The notes under the pieces: model-generated | Databases searched by the model: none | What the model was told of the DNA's origin: nothing | Seen by the model: the letters and a program-made list of their open reading frames with translations, nothing else | Part shown: piece by piece, positions 1-9,671 of the stretch | Position numbering within the stretch: the first letter of the stretch is position 1 | How the letters are laid out: each line of letters opens with the position of its first letter | Position numbers and translations under genes: made by a program | Source: Geminicoccaceae bacterium | GTDB lineage: Bacteria; Pseudomonadota; Alphaproteobacteria; Geminicoccales; Geminicoccaceae | Length of the DNA stretch: 64,000 nucleotides | NCBI GenBank assembly: GCA_025999455.1 | Contig: AP024683.1 | Coordinates: forward strand, 3,536,451 to 3,600,450 | Reading direction: 5' to 3'

Positions 1-534
1 CTGGGCGCGGGCGGTCGCGAGCCCGGCCGTGACCTCGGCCGCCCAGTGCGCCGCCCCGGCCCCACCCGCCGGCAGGACGGGAGCGGGGGCGAACAGCAGC
101 TCGAGCACCGGCCGGGCGAGCGCCACGGCGCGCGGATCGCCGCCCAGGAGCAGGACCCGGCCCCGGGGCCCGTCGAGTTCGGCCGCATCGAGATGGTAGA
201 GGGCGCGGTGGCGCAGCCGGCGGTGGCGGCGCAGCGTGTCGCACCACCAGGAGGTCGAGAAATCGACGACGACGTCGCCGGGCTCGATCTCGCGCGAGGC
301 CGCATCGATCACCGCGTCGACCTCTTCGACCCGGGCATCGAGCAGAAAAACACGCGGCGGCTCGAGCCGCTCGACGAGCTCCAGGAGCGCGCCCACCGTC
401 TCGATCGGGCCCGTGGCGGTTCCCCCCGCGGCGTCGAGGTCGGCCGTGCGCACGAACGGCCGGAGCCCCGCCGCCACGGCCCGGTCGAGCCACCGCTCGA
501 CCTCACCCAAGAGCACGATCCCGAGCTCGCCCAT
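1..534 (-). CDS. Degenerate 6-phosphogluconate dehydrogenase-like protein (partial)
   Basis: The reading frame starts at ATG 534 and runs off the left edge after 178 codons. Its layout follows the N-terminal half of decarboxylating 6-phosphogluconate dehydrogenases: PPRVFLLDARVEEVD matches the PRvvWlMvPaG block, GDVVVDFSTSWW matches GDviIDGGNSxY, LLGGDPRAVALARPVLE matches the mvGGd block, and GAGAAHWAAEV matches GAGHFVKMVHN. The dinucleotide loop is eroded (LLGEVE instead of GLGRMG) and the catalytic Lys/Asn of the last block are absent. I infer a divergent, possibly inactive paralogue. The family assignment is moderate because only about half the protein is visible. Confidence 0.5.
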   Translation of the reverse strand, partial: MGELGIVLLGEVERWLDRAVAAGLRPFVRTADLDAAGGTATGPIETVGALLELVERLEPPRVFLLDARVEEVDAVIDAASREIEPGDVVVDFSTSWWCDTLRRHRRLRHRALYHLDAAELDGPRGRVLLLGGDPRAVALARPVLELLFAPAPVLPAGGAGAAHWAAEVTAGLATARAQ

Positions 535-596
535 GCACGGTCTCCCCGGCCTGCTACGGGAACCTTGCTGGAGGGAGGGGTGTCCCTCGAAAAGCG

Positions 597-625
597 GAAA
601 GGGCCGGGGACGACCCGGCCCTTTC
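597..625 (-). terminator. Intrinsic terminator of the small exported-peptide gene
   Basis: A perfect 12-bp stem (597-608 with 614-625, loop GACGA) lies 40 bp past the stop of the minus-strand gene at 665. In the minus direction the stem is followed by CCGCTTTTCG, a short T-rich run. It also insulates the downstream gene that starts at 534. Confidence 0.75.
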
Positions 626-664
626 GCCCGACCCCGTGGTCGGCTGCGGTTCGTGTCGAAGCGT

Positions 665-838
665 TCAGCTCTCGGGCGTGGGACGGCTCTGGTTCGACTG
701 CGCCTGGCTCTGCGCGACCGTCGTTTCCTTGGACTTGGACGCGGTCGCGACCCAGTTCGCGCAGCCACCCTCAGCGAAGGCGGCGCCAGCCGCCGCCACG
801 AGCATCGCCGCTGCGAGCACGAAGGCAGAGATACGCAC
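665..838 (-). CDS. Small exported peptide (57 aa)
   Basis: A GTG start at 838 opens a 57-codon gene. The first 22 residues form a clean Sec signal peptide: MRIS, a hydrophobic core FVLAAAMLVAAAGA, and an AFA cleavage site before EGG. The mature peptide is about 35 residues, rich in Ser, Gln, Thr and Lys, with one Cys in GGCANWVATASKSKE and a PTPES end. The gene has its own strong ribosome binding site and its own terminator, which argues that it is real and well expressed. It follows prmC on the same strand after about 115 bp. I do not recognise a family; short exported peptides of this kind are common hypotheticals in Rhodospirillales-like genomes. Confidence 0.7.
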   Translation of the reverse strand: MRISAFVLAAAMLVAAAGAAFAEGGCANWVATASKSKETTVAQSQAQSNQSRPTPES

Positions 839-854
839 TGGATCACCTCCTTTC
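838..854 (-). promoter_or_regulatory. Full-length Shine-Dalgarno, complementary to the whole 16S rRNA 3' tail
   Basis: On the minus strand the sequence GAAAGGAGGTGATCCAG ends on the first base of the GTG start. It is perfectly complementary to the conserved 3' end of bacterial 16S rRNA (CUGGAUCACCUCCUUUC) over 17 bases. The AGGAGG core lies 7 nt before the start, which is optimal. It decides the start of the 57-aa gene. Confidence 0.8.
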
Positions 855-952
855 GCTGTCGTGGCCTACGAACCGAACATGCCCGAGCGGGAGGCGAAAG
901 CAAGCGGAAAATCGCGACCGATCGCCGCACCCGAGCGGGCGTCGCCGGCGCG

Positions 953-1795
953 TCACGGCGGAGCGGGTCGGAGCACGAGGCAGCGCGGGATGCCGGCGAG
1001 ATCGGGCCGCGTCGCGACCGCGAACCCGGCCGCCTCGAAGAGCGCGCGGAGCGCCGGCTCCTGGCCCCGACCGATCTCGAGGCAGGCGACCCCGCCCGGG
1101 GCGAGGAGCCGGACGAGATCGGGCAGGAGCGCGCGGTAGGCGGAAAGCCCGTCCGGCCCGCCGTCGAGGGCGAGCCGCGGTTCGTAGTGGGCGACCTCGG
1201 GGGCGAGCCCGGCGAGCTCGTCGGACGCCACGTAGGGCGGGTTCGCGACGACGAGCTCGAAGCTCCCGGAAAGCGCCCGCCCCCAATCCCCCGCCACGAA
1301 GAACGCCCGGCGGGCGAGGCCGAGCCGGCGGGCGTTCTCGGCGGCGATCGCGAGGGCGCGTTCGGAGCGGTCGACGCCGAGGCCCCGGGCGTTCGGCAAG
1401 TCGTGCAGGAGCGCCAGGAGAAGACAGCCCGAGCCCGTGCCGAGATCGAGGATCCGCAAGCGCGCCTCGCGATCCTGGACGAGCTCGAGGGCCGCCTCGA
1501 CGAGCGTCTCGGTCTCCGGCCGCGGCACGAGCACGCCCGGCGCCACATGGAACGGCAAGGACCAGAACTCGCGCTCGCCCGAAAGATAGGCCATCGGCTC
1601 GCGGGCGGCGCGGCGGGCGACCAGGGCTTCGAAACGGGCGCGTGCGGCCGGATCGAGCCGCCGCTCGCGTTCGACGACGAGAGTTTCGGGGGCGAGGCCC
1701 GTCGCGGCGCGCAAGAGGAGCCGGGCTTCGGCCCGCGGCTCGTCGATCCCCGCGGCCCGCAGCCGGCGCGTCGCCGCACAGAGGGCCGCGGCCAT
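953..1795 (-). CDS. prmC: Peptide chain release factor N5-glutamine methyltransferase PrmC
   Basis: PrmC uses SAM to methylate the glutamine of the GGQ loop of RF1 and RF2. The 280-aa length is normal. The SAM-binding motif LDLGTGSGCLLLALL and the diagnostic catalytic NPPY motif (VVANPPYVAS) are both present, with the family's PRPETETLVE block before them. The start ATG at 1795 lies 5 bp after the stop of prfA, so the enzyme is co-transcribed with the gene for its own substrate, as is usual in bacteria. Confidence 0.95.
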   Translation of the reverse strand: MAAALCAATRRLRAAGIDEPRAEARLLLRAATGLAPETLVVERERRLDPAARARFEALVARRAAREPMAYLSGEREFWSLPFHVAPGVLVPRPETETLVEAALELVQDREARLRILDLGTGSGCLLLALLHDLPNARGLGVDRSERALAIAAENARRLGLARRAFFVAGDWGRALSGSFELVVANPPYVASDELAGLAPEVAHYEPRLALDGGPDGLSAYRALLPDLVRLLAPGGVACLEIGRGQEPALRALFEAAGFAVATRPDLAGIPRCLVLRPAPP

Positions 1796-1800
1796 GGTCG

Positions 1801-2892
1801 TCACGCCGCCTCGCCCCTTCCGGCCTCGGCCAATCGGGCGGCTTCGTCCGCGGTGACGAGGGCTTCGACGATCCGGCCGAGCGCCTCGCCGGTCAGGACC
1901 CGGTCGAGGGCGTAGAGGGTGAGGTCGATCCGGTGGTCGGTCACCCGGTTCTGCGGGAAATTGTAGGTGCGGATCCGCTCGCTGCGGTCGCCCGTGCCGA
2001 TCTGCACCCGCCGGTCGGCGGCGCGCGCGGCACTCTTGGCGGCCCGCTCCCGCTCGAGCAGCCGCGAGCGCAGAAGGGCGAGCGCGCGGGCCTTGTTGCG
2101 GTGCTGCGAACGTTCGTCCTGGACGACGACGCTCGTTCCCGTGGGCTTGTGGGTGATGCGGACCGCACTCTCGGTCCGGTTGACGTGCTGGCCGCCCGCG
2201 CCGGAAGCGCGGAACACGTCGATCTCGAGGTCGCGTTCGTCGAGCGCGAGGTCGACCTCCTCGGCCTCGGGAAGGACCGCCACGGTCGCCGCGGAGGTGT
2301 GGATGCGGCCGCCCGCTTCCGTGACCGGCACGCGCTGCACGCGATGGACGCCGGCCTCGAACTTGAGCTCGGCGAAGACCCCCCGCCCCTCGATCCGCGC
2401 CACCGCCTCCTTCACCCCGCCGAGGTCGGTCTCGGAGATGTCCAAAAGCTCGAAACGCCAGCCGCGGAGTTCGGCGTAGCGGCGGTACATGGCGAGGAGG
2501 TCGGCGGCGAAGAGGGCGGCTTCCTCGCCCCCCGTCCCGGCCCGGATCTCGAGGATGGCGCTCTTCTCGTCGGCCGCGTCCTTGGGCAGCAGCGCCTTGC
2601 GCACCTCGCGCTCGAGCCCGGCGAGGCGCTCTTCGAGGGCGACCCGCTCGTCGCGCGCGAGCGCCCGCATCTCGGGGTCGGTGTCGGGATCCGCGAGGAG
2701 CGTGTCGAGCCCCTCGAGCTCGCGGCGCGCACGCCGCCACGCCTCGACCTTCTCGGCCACGGGCTCGAGCTTGGCGAGCTCCTTGGCGAGCACGGCGTAT
2801 CGGGCGGGCTCGGCCTCCGCCAAGAGGGTGGCGAGCTCGTCGCGGCGGGCGAGGATCGAGTCGAGCTTGGCTTCGAGATCGGGCGAGGTCAC
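1801..2892 (-). CDS. prfA: Peptide chain release factor 1 (RF1)
   Basis: RF1 terminates translation at UAA and UAG. The protein has 363 residues, as expected. It shows the RF1-type codon-recognition tripeptide PVT in [12 protein letters not shown] and the hydrolytic GGQ loop in [16 protein letters not shown] at 2892 is chosen because it opens directly onto the conserved helical N-terminus and leaves 32 bp after the upstream transporter gene. prmC follows at 5 bp. In related genomes prfA usually follows hisS directly; here a transporter gene sits between them. Confidence 0.96.
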   Translation of the reverse strand: MTSPDLEAKLDSILARRDELATLLAEAEPARYAVLAKELAKLEPVAEKVEAWRRARRELEGLDTLLADPDTDPEMRALARDERVALEERLAGLEREVRKALLPKDAADEKSAILEIRAGTGGEEAALFAADLLAMYRRYAELRGWRFELLDISETDLGGVKEAVARIEGRGVFAELKFEAGVHRVQRVPVTEAGGRIHTSAATVAVLPEAEEVDLALDERDLEIDVFRASGAGGQHVNRTESAVRITHKPTGTSVVVQDERSQHRNKARALALLRSRLLERERAAKSAARAADRRVQIGTGDRSERIRTYNFPQNRVTDHRIDLTLYALDRVLTGEALGRIVEALVTADEAARLAEAGRGEAA

Positions 2893-2924
2893 GGCCCGGC
2901 AGGTGGGCTCGGCCGCGGGGCCGA

Positions 2925-4574
2925 TCAAGGGTTCGAGCCGGCCCGGGCCTCGCGGGCGAGGCGGCTCGGGGCGAGTTCGCCGCGCCGCTCGAGGATCGGG
3001 TAGGCGACCGCCGTCAGGTGCGAATTGATCCGCTTGAGGTCGCGGATCACGTCGAGGTGCAGGCTCGAGGTCTCGATCGTCGGGGCGAGCCGGGCGCCCA
3101 GCCGGTCGAGATGGCGTTCGGTCGCGAGCCGTTCGGCGTCGCGTGCCGCCACCTTGCGCTCGAGCAGCTCGCGCGCGAGCCGTGGGTCGCGGGTGATGAA
3201 GACGTTGACCGCGAGCTTGAAATTGTCCGTGACCATGGCGTGGAAGCGGCGGATCTCGGCGAAGCCCTCCTCCGAGAAGCGCAAGCGGTGGCGCATCTTC
3301 TTGGCCGCGAGTTCCATGAGGTTCTTGTCGATGATGTCGCCGATGTGCTCGAGGTTCGTGGTGAAGCTCAAGATCTCGTAGTGCCGGGCAGCCTCGTCGG
3401 GGTCGAGATCCTGGCGGGTGACCGAGGTCAAATAGATCTTGATCGCCTCGTGCAGGGCATCGAGCACGTCGTCCTCGGCCTCGACCTCGCGCGCGAGCCG
3501 CTCGTCGTCGGTCTCGAACACGGCGATCACCCGGCCGAGCATGCGCTCGACGTGGTCGCCCATCCGCAGCGCCTCGCGCGCCGCGCAGGCGAGCGCCTCG
3601 GCCGGGGTGTCGAGGGCAGCGGGGTCGAGATGGCGCGGCCGGCGCTCGTCCTCGGGGCTCGGGCGGTCCGGCACGAGGCGGGTCACGAGCTTGCCGAGCG
3701 GGCGGACGAGCGGCAGGCCCACGAGCACGAGCGCGGCGTTGAAGGCCAGGTGTGCGTCGACCACCCACCGGCCGGGCTCGGCCGCGAGGCCACGCAGGAG
3801 CGCGCCGAGCTCGCCCGCGAGGGGCAGGAGCGCGAGGGCGAGCCCGCCACGTAGCAGGAGGTTGCCCACGACCGGCCGGCGGGCCGGCTCGGGTGCGCCG
3901 AGCGTCGCGACGAAGGCCGGCAGCCCGGCGCCGAGATTGATCCCGAGGACGAGCGCGACGAGGAGCTCGGCGGGCAACGCCATCTGCCCGGCCAGAGCCA
4001 TGAGCGCGATCACGAGGGCGAGGCTCGAATGGGCCGCCCAGGTGGCGAGTGCCGCGAGGAGCAAGGCGAGGAAGGGCAGACCCGCGAGGAGTTGGGCGAG
4101 CGTCGCGAGCGTGGCGGCCTCGCGCAGCGGGGCGGCACTCTCGACGAGGAGCCGGAGCGCCAGGAGCACGAGCCCGAGGCCGATCGCGATCCGGCCGACG
4201 TGGCGGACGCGGGCGCTGCGCGCCAGGAGGAACGCGGCGACGCCCGCGATCAAGAGGAGCGGCTGCAACCGGCCGAGATCGCGGGCCAGGAGCTGCGGCA
4301 GGGCGGCACTCGCGAGATCGGCCCCCAAGAGGAGCGCGAGGCCGCTCGGCAGCGGCACGAGGTTGCGGCCGGCGAAGGAGGCGACGATCAGCGCGACCGC
4401 GGTGCCGCTCTGGAGGAGCAGCGTCACGGCGAGCCCGGCGAGGAACGCGCTCGGCACGTGGGCCGAACGGCCGGCCACGAGACGCCGGAGATCGGCGCCG
4501 AAGGCCCGCGTCGTGCCGGTGCGGACCATGCGCACGCCCCAAAGCAGCAGGGCGACGCCACCGCCGATCGCCAG
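2925..4574 (-). CDS. Na+/phosphate cotransporter of the YjbB/NptA type with C-terminal PhoU-like domain
   Basis: The protein is close in layout to E. coli YjbB. An N-terminal membrane half carries two related NptA repeats, with the [16 protein letters not shown] block near the start and [12 protein letters not shown] in the second repeat. A soluble PhoU-like helical half follows, recognisable by [13 protein letters not shown] and [20 protein letters not shown]. It should move phosphate with sodium across the inner membrane. The first ATG/GTG/TTG is GTG 4535, but that cuts off half of the first helix: upstream in-frame codons read [20 protein letters not shown], matching the YjbB N-terminus. 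I therefore place the start at CTG 4574, 6 nt after a GGAG. A promoter lies just upstream. Confidence 0.85.
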   Translation of the reverse strand: MAIGGGVALLLWGVRMVRTGTTRAFGADLRRLVAGRSAHVPSAFLAGLAVTLLLQSGTAVALIVASFAGRNLVPLPSGLALLLGADLASAALPQLLARDLGRLQPLLLIAGVAAFLLARSARVRHVGRIAIGLGLVLLALRLLVESAAPLREAATLATLAQLLAGLPFLALLLAALATWAAHSSLALVIALMALAGQMALPAELLVALVLGINLGAGLPAFVATLGAPEPARRPVVGNLLLRGGLALALLPLAGELGALLRGLAAEPGRWVVDAHLAFNAALVLVGLPLVRPLGKLVTRLVPDRPSPEDERRPRHLDPAALDTPAEALACAAREALRMGDHVERMLGRVIAVFETDDERLAREVEAEDDVLDALHEAIKIYLTSVTRQDLDPDEAARHYEILSFTTNLEHIGDIIDKNLMELAAKKMRHRLRFSEEGFAEIRRFHAMVTDNFKLAVNVFITRDPRLARELLERKVAARDAERLATERHLDRLGARLAPTIETSSLHLDVIRDLKRINSHLTAVAYPILERRGELAPSRLAREARAGSNP

Positions 4575-4645
4575 AGCCGGCTCCGTCTCTCGTCCCTCCG
4601 CAGCTGCGAAACGCCGGAGCCGGGCGGAACACCCGGCGGCCCGGG

Positions 4646-4674
4646 ACGCTAGGCCCGACCGACGGCGCTGTCAA
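4646..4674 (-). promoter_or_regulatory. Sigma-70 promoter for the transporter-prfA-prmC unit
   Basis: On the minus strand TTGACA (4674-4669) and TAGCGT (4651-4646) are separated by exactly 17 bp, with an AT-rich patch (GAATTTT) just upstream of the -35. Predicted transcription starts near 4639, about 65 nt before CTG 4574. The site lies just beyond the 3' end of hisS, so the transporter, prfA and prmC can be transcribed independently of hisS. Confidence 0.65.
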
Positions 4675-4692
4675 AAATTCGTCACACGACCG

Positions 4693-5946
4693 TCACGGAA
4701 CTTCCCGCAAGCGTGCCACGAGGTCGGTGCGCGGCACCTCCTCTTCCCGGCCGCTGTCGAGGAGCCGGAGCTTGACCGTGCCGCGGGCCCGCTCCTCCTC
4801 ACCCAGGAACAGCGCCACCGCCGCACCCAACCGGTCGGCGCGCTTCATCCGCTTGGCGGGCTTGCCCTCGAAGGCGAGCTCGACCGCGAAGCCGGCGCGG
4901 CGGAGGTCGCGGGCGAGCACCCAGGCCTCGGCCTCGGCCGCCTCGCCGATCGGCACGATCGCGACCGGCCGAAGGGCGGGCGGTGTCTCGGCGAGGAGAA
5001 GGGAAAGCCGCTCGACGCCGGCCGCCCAGCCGACGCCGGGGACGTCCGGCCCGCCGAGCGTCTTCACGAGGCCGTCGTAGCGGCCGCCCGCGAGGACCGC
5101 CCCCTGGGCGCCGAGCCGGGTCGTCGTGAACTCGAAGGCGGTGTGGGTGTAATAGTCGAGACCGCGCACGAGCCGCGGGTTCTCGACGTAGCGGACCTCG
5201 AGCCGGTCGAGGGCCTCCTTGACCCGCGCGTAGAAGGTCCGGCTCGCCTCGTTCAAGAACTCGCTCAAGAGCGGTGCCTCGGCGACGATCGCCCGGTCGC
5301 CCTCGTCCTTGCTGTCGAGGATGCGCAAGGGGTTGCGCTCGAGCCGGAGCTTGCTGTCGGCCGAGAGGCGCGCTTCGTGGCCCCGCAGATAGGCGACGAG
5401 CGCCTCGCGGTAGCGGGCCCGGCTCTCGCGGTCGCCGAGCGTGTTCAATTCCAACACCGTCGCCTCGAGCACGCCGAGTGCTTCGAGGGTGTGGGCGCCG
5501 GCCGCGATCACCTCGGCATCGGCCAGAGGCTCGGGTGCGCCGATGCATTCGATGCCGATCTGGTGGAACTGGCGGAGCCGGCCTTTCTGCGGCCGCTCGT
5601 AGCGGAACATGGGCCCGTAATAGAAGAGCTTGACCGGCAATTGCTGCCAGAGACCGAGGCTGATCACCGCCCGACACACGCCGGCCGTGTTCTCGGGCCT
5701 GAGCGTGATCGATTCGCCGCCCCGGTCGGTGAAGGTGTACATCTCCTTGGTGACGATGTCGGAGACGTCGCCGAGCGAGCGGGCGAAGACCTCGGTGTGC
5801 TCGAAGATCGGCGTGACGATCTCTTGGTAGCCCCAGCGCGCCGCGATGGTCCGCCCGGTCTCGGCGACCGCGCGGTGGCGGCGGAGTTCCTCGCCGACGA
5901 GGTCGTGGGTGCCGCGCACGGGGCGGGCGGTCGGGGCCGTGCTCAT
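4693..5946 (-). CDS. hisS: Histidyl-tRNA synthetase
   Basis: A class II aminoacyl-tRNA synthetase of 417 residues. Motif 2 is seen in FRYERPQKGRLRQFHQIG, the histidine-binding block in RGLDYYTHTAFEF, and the PVRGTHD N-terminal motif just after the start. A C-terminal anticodon-binding domain follows (VAIVPIGEAAEAEAW onwards). ATG 5946 is chosen because it places PVRGTHD at residues 9-15, as in the family. An upstream extension to 6021 is Arg-rich and unlike the family. It is divergent from ilvB. Confidence 0.96.
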   Translation of the reverse strand: MSTAPTARPVRGTHDLVGEELRRHRAVAETGRTIAARWGYQEIVTPIFEHTEVFARSLGDVSDIVTKEMYTFTDRGGESITLRPENTAGVCRAVISLGLWQQLPVKLFYYGPMFRYERPQKGRLRQFHQIGIECIGAPEPLADAEVIAAGAHTLEALGVLEATVLELNTLGDRESRARYREALVAYLRGHEARLSADSKLRLERNPLRILDSKDEGDRAIVAEAPLLSEFLNEASRTFYARVKEALDRLEVRYVENPRLVRGLDYYTHTAFEFTTTRLGAQGAVLAGGRYDGLVKTLGGPDVPGVGWAAGVERLSLLLAETPPALRPVAIVPIGEAAEAEAWVLARDLRRAGFAVELAFEGKPAKRMKRADRLGAAVALFLGEEERARGTVKLRLLDSGREEEVPRTDLVARLREVP

Positions 5947-6041
5947 CAGCCATGCTCCGGGGACGGATCGCGGGCGGAGGCCGCGGCGGGAGGCTGTTCC
6001 ACCCCGAACGCCCGCCGTCAAGGCGCGCGCCGGGCGGTGCG

Positions 6042-6070
6042 TTGACCGACGCGCGGCCGGCTTTTAGGTA
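6042..6070 (+). promoter_or_regulatory. Sigma-70 promoter for ilvB
   Basis: TTGACC at 6042-6047 and TAGGTA at 6065-6070 are separated by 17 bp. The predicted transcript starts near 6077 and has a leader of about 50 nt before ATG 6128. No leader peptide rich in Ile/Val/Leu codons is visible, so classical attenuation looks unlikely. Confidence 0.6.
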
Positions 6071-6127
6071 CCAGGGGCCCGCCCGCGCCGGGCCCGAGAT
6101 CCTTTCGAGTTCCCGAGGAGCGCTTCG

Positions 6128-7915
6128 ATGTCGACGTCCCCCGCGCCAACGGCCGACACCGCCCAGCTGACCGGCGCCCAGGTCATCGTCAAGGCGCTGC
6201 AGGAGCAGGGGGTCGAGCTCATCTTCGGCTATCCGGGCGGGGCCGTCCTGCCGCTCTACGACGCGCTCTTCCAGCAAGACAAGATCCGCCACATCCTGGT
6301 CCGCCACGAGCAGGCGGCGGTCCACGCCGCCGAGGGTTACGCCCGCTCGACGGGCAAGGTGGGCGTGGTCCTCGTCACATCCGGCCCCGGGGCCACGAAC
6401 ACCGTGACGGGCCTCACCGACGCGCTCATGGACAGCGTGCCGATCGTCTGCCTCACGGGGCAGGTGCCGACCCACATGATCGGCAACGACGCCTTCCAAG
6501 AGGCCGACACGGTCGGCATCACGCGGCCCTGTACGAAGCACAATTACCTCGTGAAACGGGCCGAGGACCTCGCCCGGATCATCCACGAGGCCTTCTACGT
6601 CGCGCGATCGGGCCGGCCCGGGCCGGTCGTCGTCGACCTGCCGAAGAACATCCAGATGGCGAAGGCGCCTTACGTCGGCCCCTCGGCGGTGCCGCCGCGC
6701 GGCTACCATCCGCGTCGCGAGCCCGACCCGGCGCGGGTCGAGGAGGCGATCGAGCTCTTGGCGCGTGCCCAGCGGCCGATCTTCTACGTGGGCGGCGGGG
6801 TCATCAACGCCGGGCCCGCGGCCTGCGTGCTCCTGACCGAGCTCGTGCGGGCGACCGGGGCGCCGATCACCCTCACCCTCATGGGCCTCGGTGCCTACCC
6901 GGCCTCCGATCCGCAGTTCATCGGCATGCTCGGCATGCACGGCACCTACGAGGCCAACATGGCCATGTACGAGTGCGATCTGATGCTCGCGATCGGGGCC
7001 CGCTTCGACGATCGGGTGACCGGCCGGCTCGACGGCTTCTCGCCGCGCTCGAAGAAGGTCCACGTCGACATCGACCCCTCCTCGATCAACAAGAACGTCG
7101 TGGTCGACGTGCCGATCGTGGGCGATGCCGAGCTCACGCTCGTCGCCATGCTCGATGCCTGGCGGCGGCGCGCCAACCAGGTCTCGCGCGAGCGGCTCGA
7201 GCCCTGGTGGCGGCAGATCAAGGCCTGGCAGGAGGTCGATTCCTTGCGCTTCCGCCAGAACGGCCAGGCGATCAAGCCGCAGACCGCGATCAAGCGCCTT
7301 TGGGAGGCGACCCGCGACCGCGACGTCTACGTCACGACCGACGTCGGCCAGCACCAGATGTGGGCGGCCCAGCACTTCAAGTTCGACAAGCCCATGCGCT
7401 GGCTCACCTCGGGTGGCCTCGGCACGATGGGCTACGGCTTCCCGGCGGCGATCGGCGTGCAGCTCGCACACCCGAAGGCCACCGTGCTCTGCATCTCGGG
7501 CGACGCCTCCTTCGTCATGAACATGCAGGAGATGTCGACGGCGATGCAGTACCGGCTGCCGGTCAAGACCTTCATCCTCAACAACAGCTACATGGGGATG
7601 GTCCGGCAGTGGCAGGATTTCTTCCACGGCTCGCGCCACGCCGAGAGCTACATGGACGCCTTGCCCGACTTCGTGAAGCTCGCCGAGGCCTTCGGCGCGG
7701 TGGGGCTCCGTGCTTCCACGATCGACGAGCTCGACCCGGTGATCGAGGCGGCGTTGAAAGCCGACAAGCCGGTGCTCGTCGACGTCGTCGTGGAGCGCAT
7801 GGAGAACGTCTATCCCATGATCCCCGGCGGCGCGGCGCACAACGAGATCAAGCTCAGCCCCGAGGACGACGGCCCGCACGAGGCGATCTCGGAAGAGGGG
7901 ATGGTTCTGGTCTGA
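6128..7915 (+). CDS. ilvB: Acetolactate synthase, large (catalytic) subunit
   Basis: This ThDP enzyme condenses pyruvate with pyruvate or 2-oxobutyrate, the first common step of branched-chain amino acid synthesis. The 595-aa length is normal. The activating Glu is in VRHEQAAVHAAEGYAR, the ThDP-binding GDx...N motif is SGDASFVMNMQEM...NNSYMGM, and the FAD-binding middle domain is present (GMLGMHGTYEANMAM). GDA in place of GDG is frequent in alphaproteobacteria. It is followed by ilvN and ilvC on the same strand and probably forms one operon with them. Confidence 0.97.
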   Translation: MSTSPAPTADTAQLTGAQVIVKALQEQGVELIFGYPGGAVLPLYDALFQQDKIRHILVRHEQAAVHAAEGYARSTGKVGVVLVTSGPGATNTVTGLTDALMDSVPIVCLTGQVPTHMIGNDAFQEADTVGITRPCTKHNYLVKRAEDLARIIHEAFYVARSGRPGPVVVDLPKNIQMAKAPYVGPSAVPPRGYHPRREPDPARVEEAIELLARAQRPIFYVGGGVINAGPAACVLLTELVRATGAPITLTLMGLGAYPASDPQFIGMLGMHGTYEANMAMYECDLMLAIGARFDDRVTGRLDGFSPRSKKVHVDIDPSSINKNVVVDVPIVGDAELTLVAMLDAWRRRANQVSRERLEPWWRQIKAWQEVDSLRFRQNGQAIKPQTAIKRLWEATRDRDVYVTTDVGQHQMWAAQHFKFDKPMRWLTSGGLGTMGYGFPAAIGVQLAHPKATVLCISGDASFVMNMQEMSTAMQYRLPVKTFILNNSYMGMVRQWQDFFHGSRHAESYMDALPDFVKLAEAFGAVGLRASTIDELDPVIEAALKADKPVLVDVVVERMENVYPMIPGGAAHNEIKLSPEDDGPHEAISEEGMVLV

Positions 7916-8036
7916 GCCCTGGCGGGGCGAGCCCGAGAGCCGCGCGCCGGGCGCGGCCGGCGGCCGCGTCGCGCCGGCTTGCGGCGTGGCCGGTGAGGAT
8001 CTAAGCCCGCGCGGCGGCGCAAGCGATCGAGGATCC

Positions 8037-8555
8037 ATGAAGGCGAGCGAGGAAGAGCGCCGGCACACGATCGTCGTGCTGGTCGACAACGAGCCGGGCG
8101 TGCTCGCCCGCGTCATCGGCCTCTTTTCCGGCCGCGGCTACAACATCGACAGCTTGACGGTGGCGGAGATCGACAAGGTCCGCGGCCTGTCGCGCATCAA
8201 CATCGTGACGACCGGCACGCCCTACGTCATCGAGCAGATCAAAGCGCTCCTCGCCAAGCTCGTCCCGGTCCACAAGGTCCAAGACCTCACCGTCGAAGGC
8301 CCGGCGGTCGAGCGCGAGCTCGCCCTCGTCAAGGTGACGGGCGACCGCGAGCGGCTCGTCCAGGCGCTCCGGATCGCCGACTTCATGCACGCGCGGCTCG
8401 TCGACAGCCGCCCCGACAGCCTGATCTTCGAGGCGACCGGGACCTCGGACGAGCTCGACGCCTTCATCTCGCTCGTCGAGCCGATCGAGGTGAGCCGCGC
8501 CGGTGTCGTGGCGATCGCCCGCGGCCCCAAGGTCCTGACCAGCGATCGCGCCTGA
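8037..8555 (+). CDS. ilvN: Acetolactate synthase, small regulatory subunit
   Basis: The 172-aa protein opens with an ACT domain (VLVDNEPGVLARVIGLFSGRG at about residues 13-33) that binds valine for feedback inhibition, followed by the family's C-terminal domain (ELALVKVTGD onwards). ATG 8037 is preceded by GAGG and gives the usual start just before the ACT domain. It lies 121 bp after ilvB. It should bind and regulate the ilvB product. Confidence 0.95.
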   Translation: MKASEEERRHTIVVLVDNEPGVLARVIGLFSGRGYNIDSLTVAEIDKVRGLSRINIVTTGTPYVIEQIKALLAKLVPVHKVQDLTVEGPAVERELALVKVTGDRERLVQALRIADFMHARLVDSRPDSLIFEATGTSDELDAFISLVEPIEVSRAGVVAIARGPKVLTSDRA

Positions 8556-9623
<1,068 letters not shown>

Positions 9624-9637
9624 GCCCTCGGCACCGC

Positions 9638-9664
9638 GCGACCGCGGGCCCGGCCCGCGGTCGC
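9638..9664. terminator. Hairpin between ilvC and the convergent ATPase gene
   Basis: A perfect 12-bp GC-only stem (9638-9649 with 9653-9664, loop CCG) sits between two converging genes. There is no T-tract on either side, so it may terminate weakly or mainly protect the 3' ends. Confidence 0.5.
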
Positions 9665-9671
9665 GGCGAAT

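Noticed and set aside
838-854. Fragment of a 16S rRNA gene
   Set aside because: The plus strand equals the 16S 3' end for 17 bases only. The flanks do not match rRNA, and the minus-strand reading as a Shine-Dalgarno at correct spacing explains it.
46-3003. Long plus-strand frame opposite prmC and prfA
   Set aside because: It is the GC-driven antisense shadow of real minus-strand genes that carry clear family motifs.
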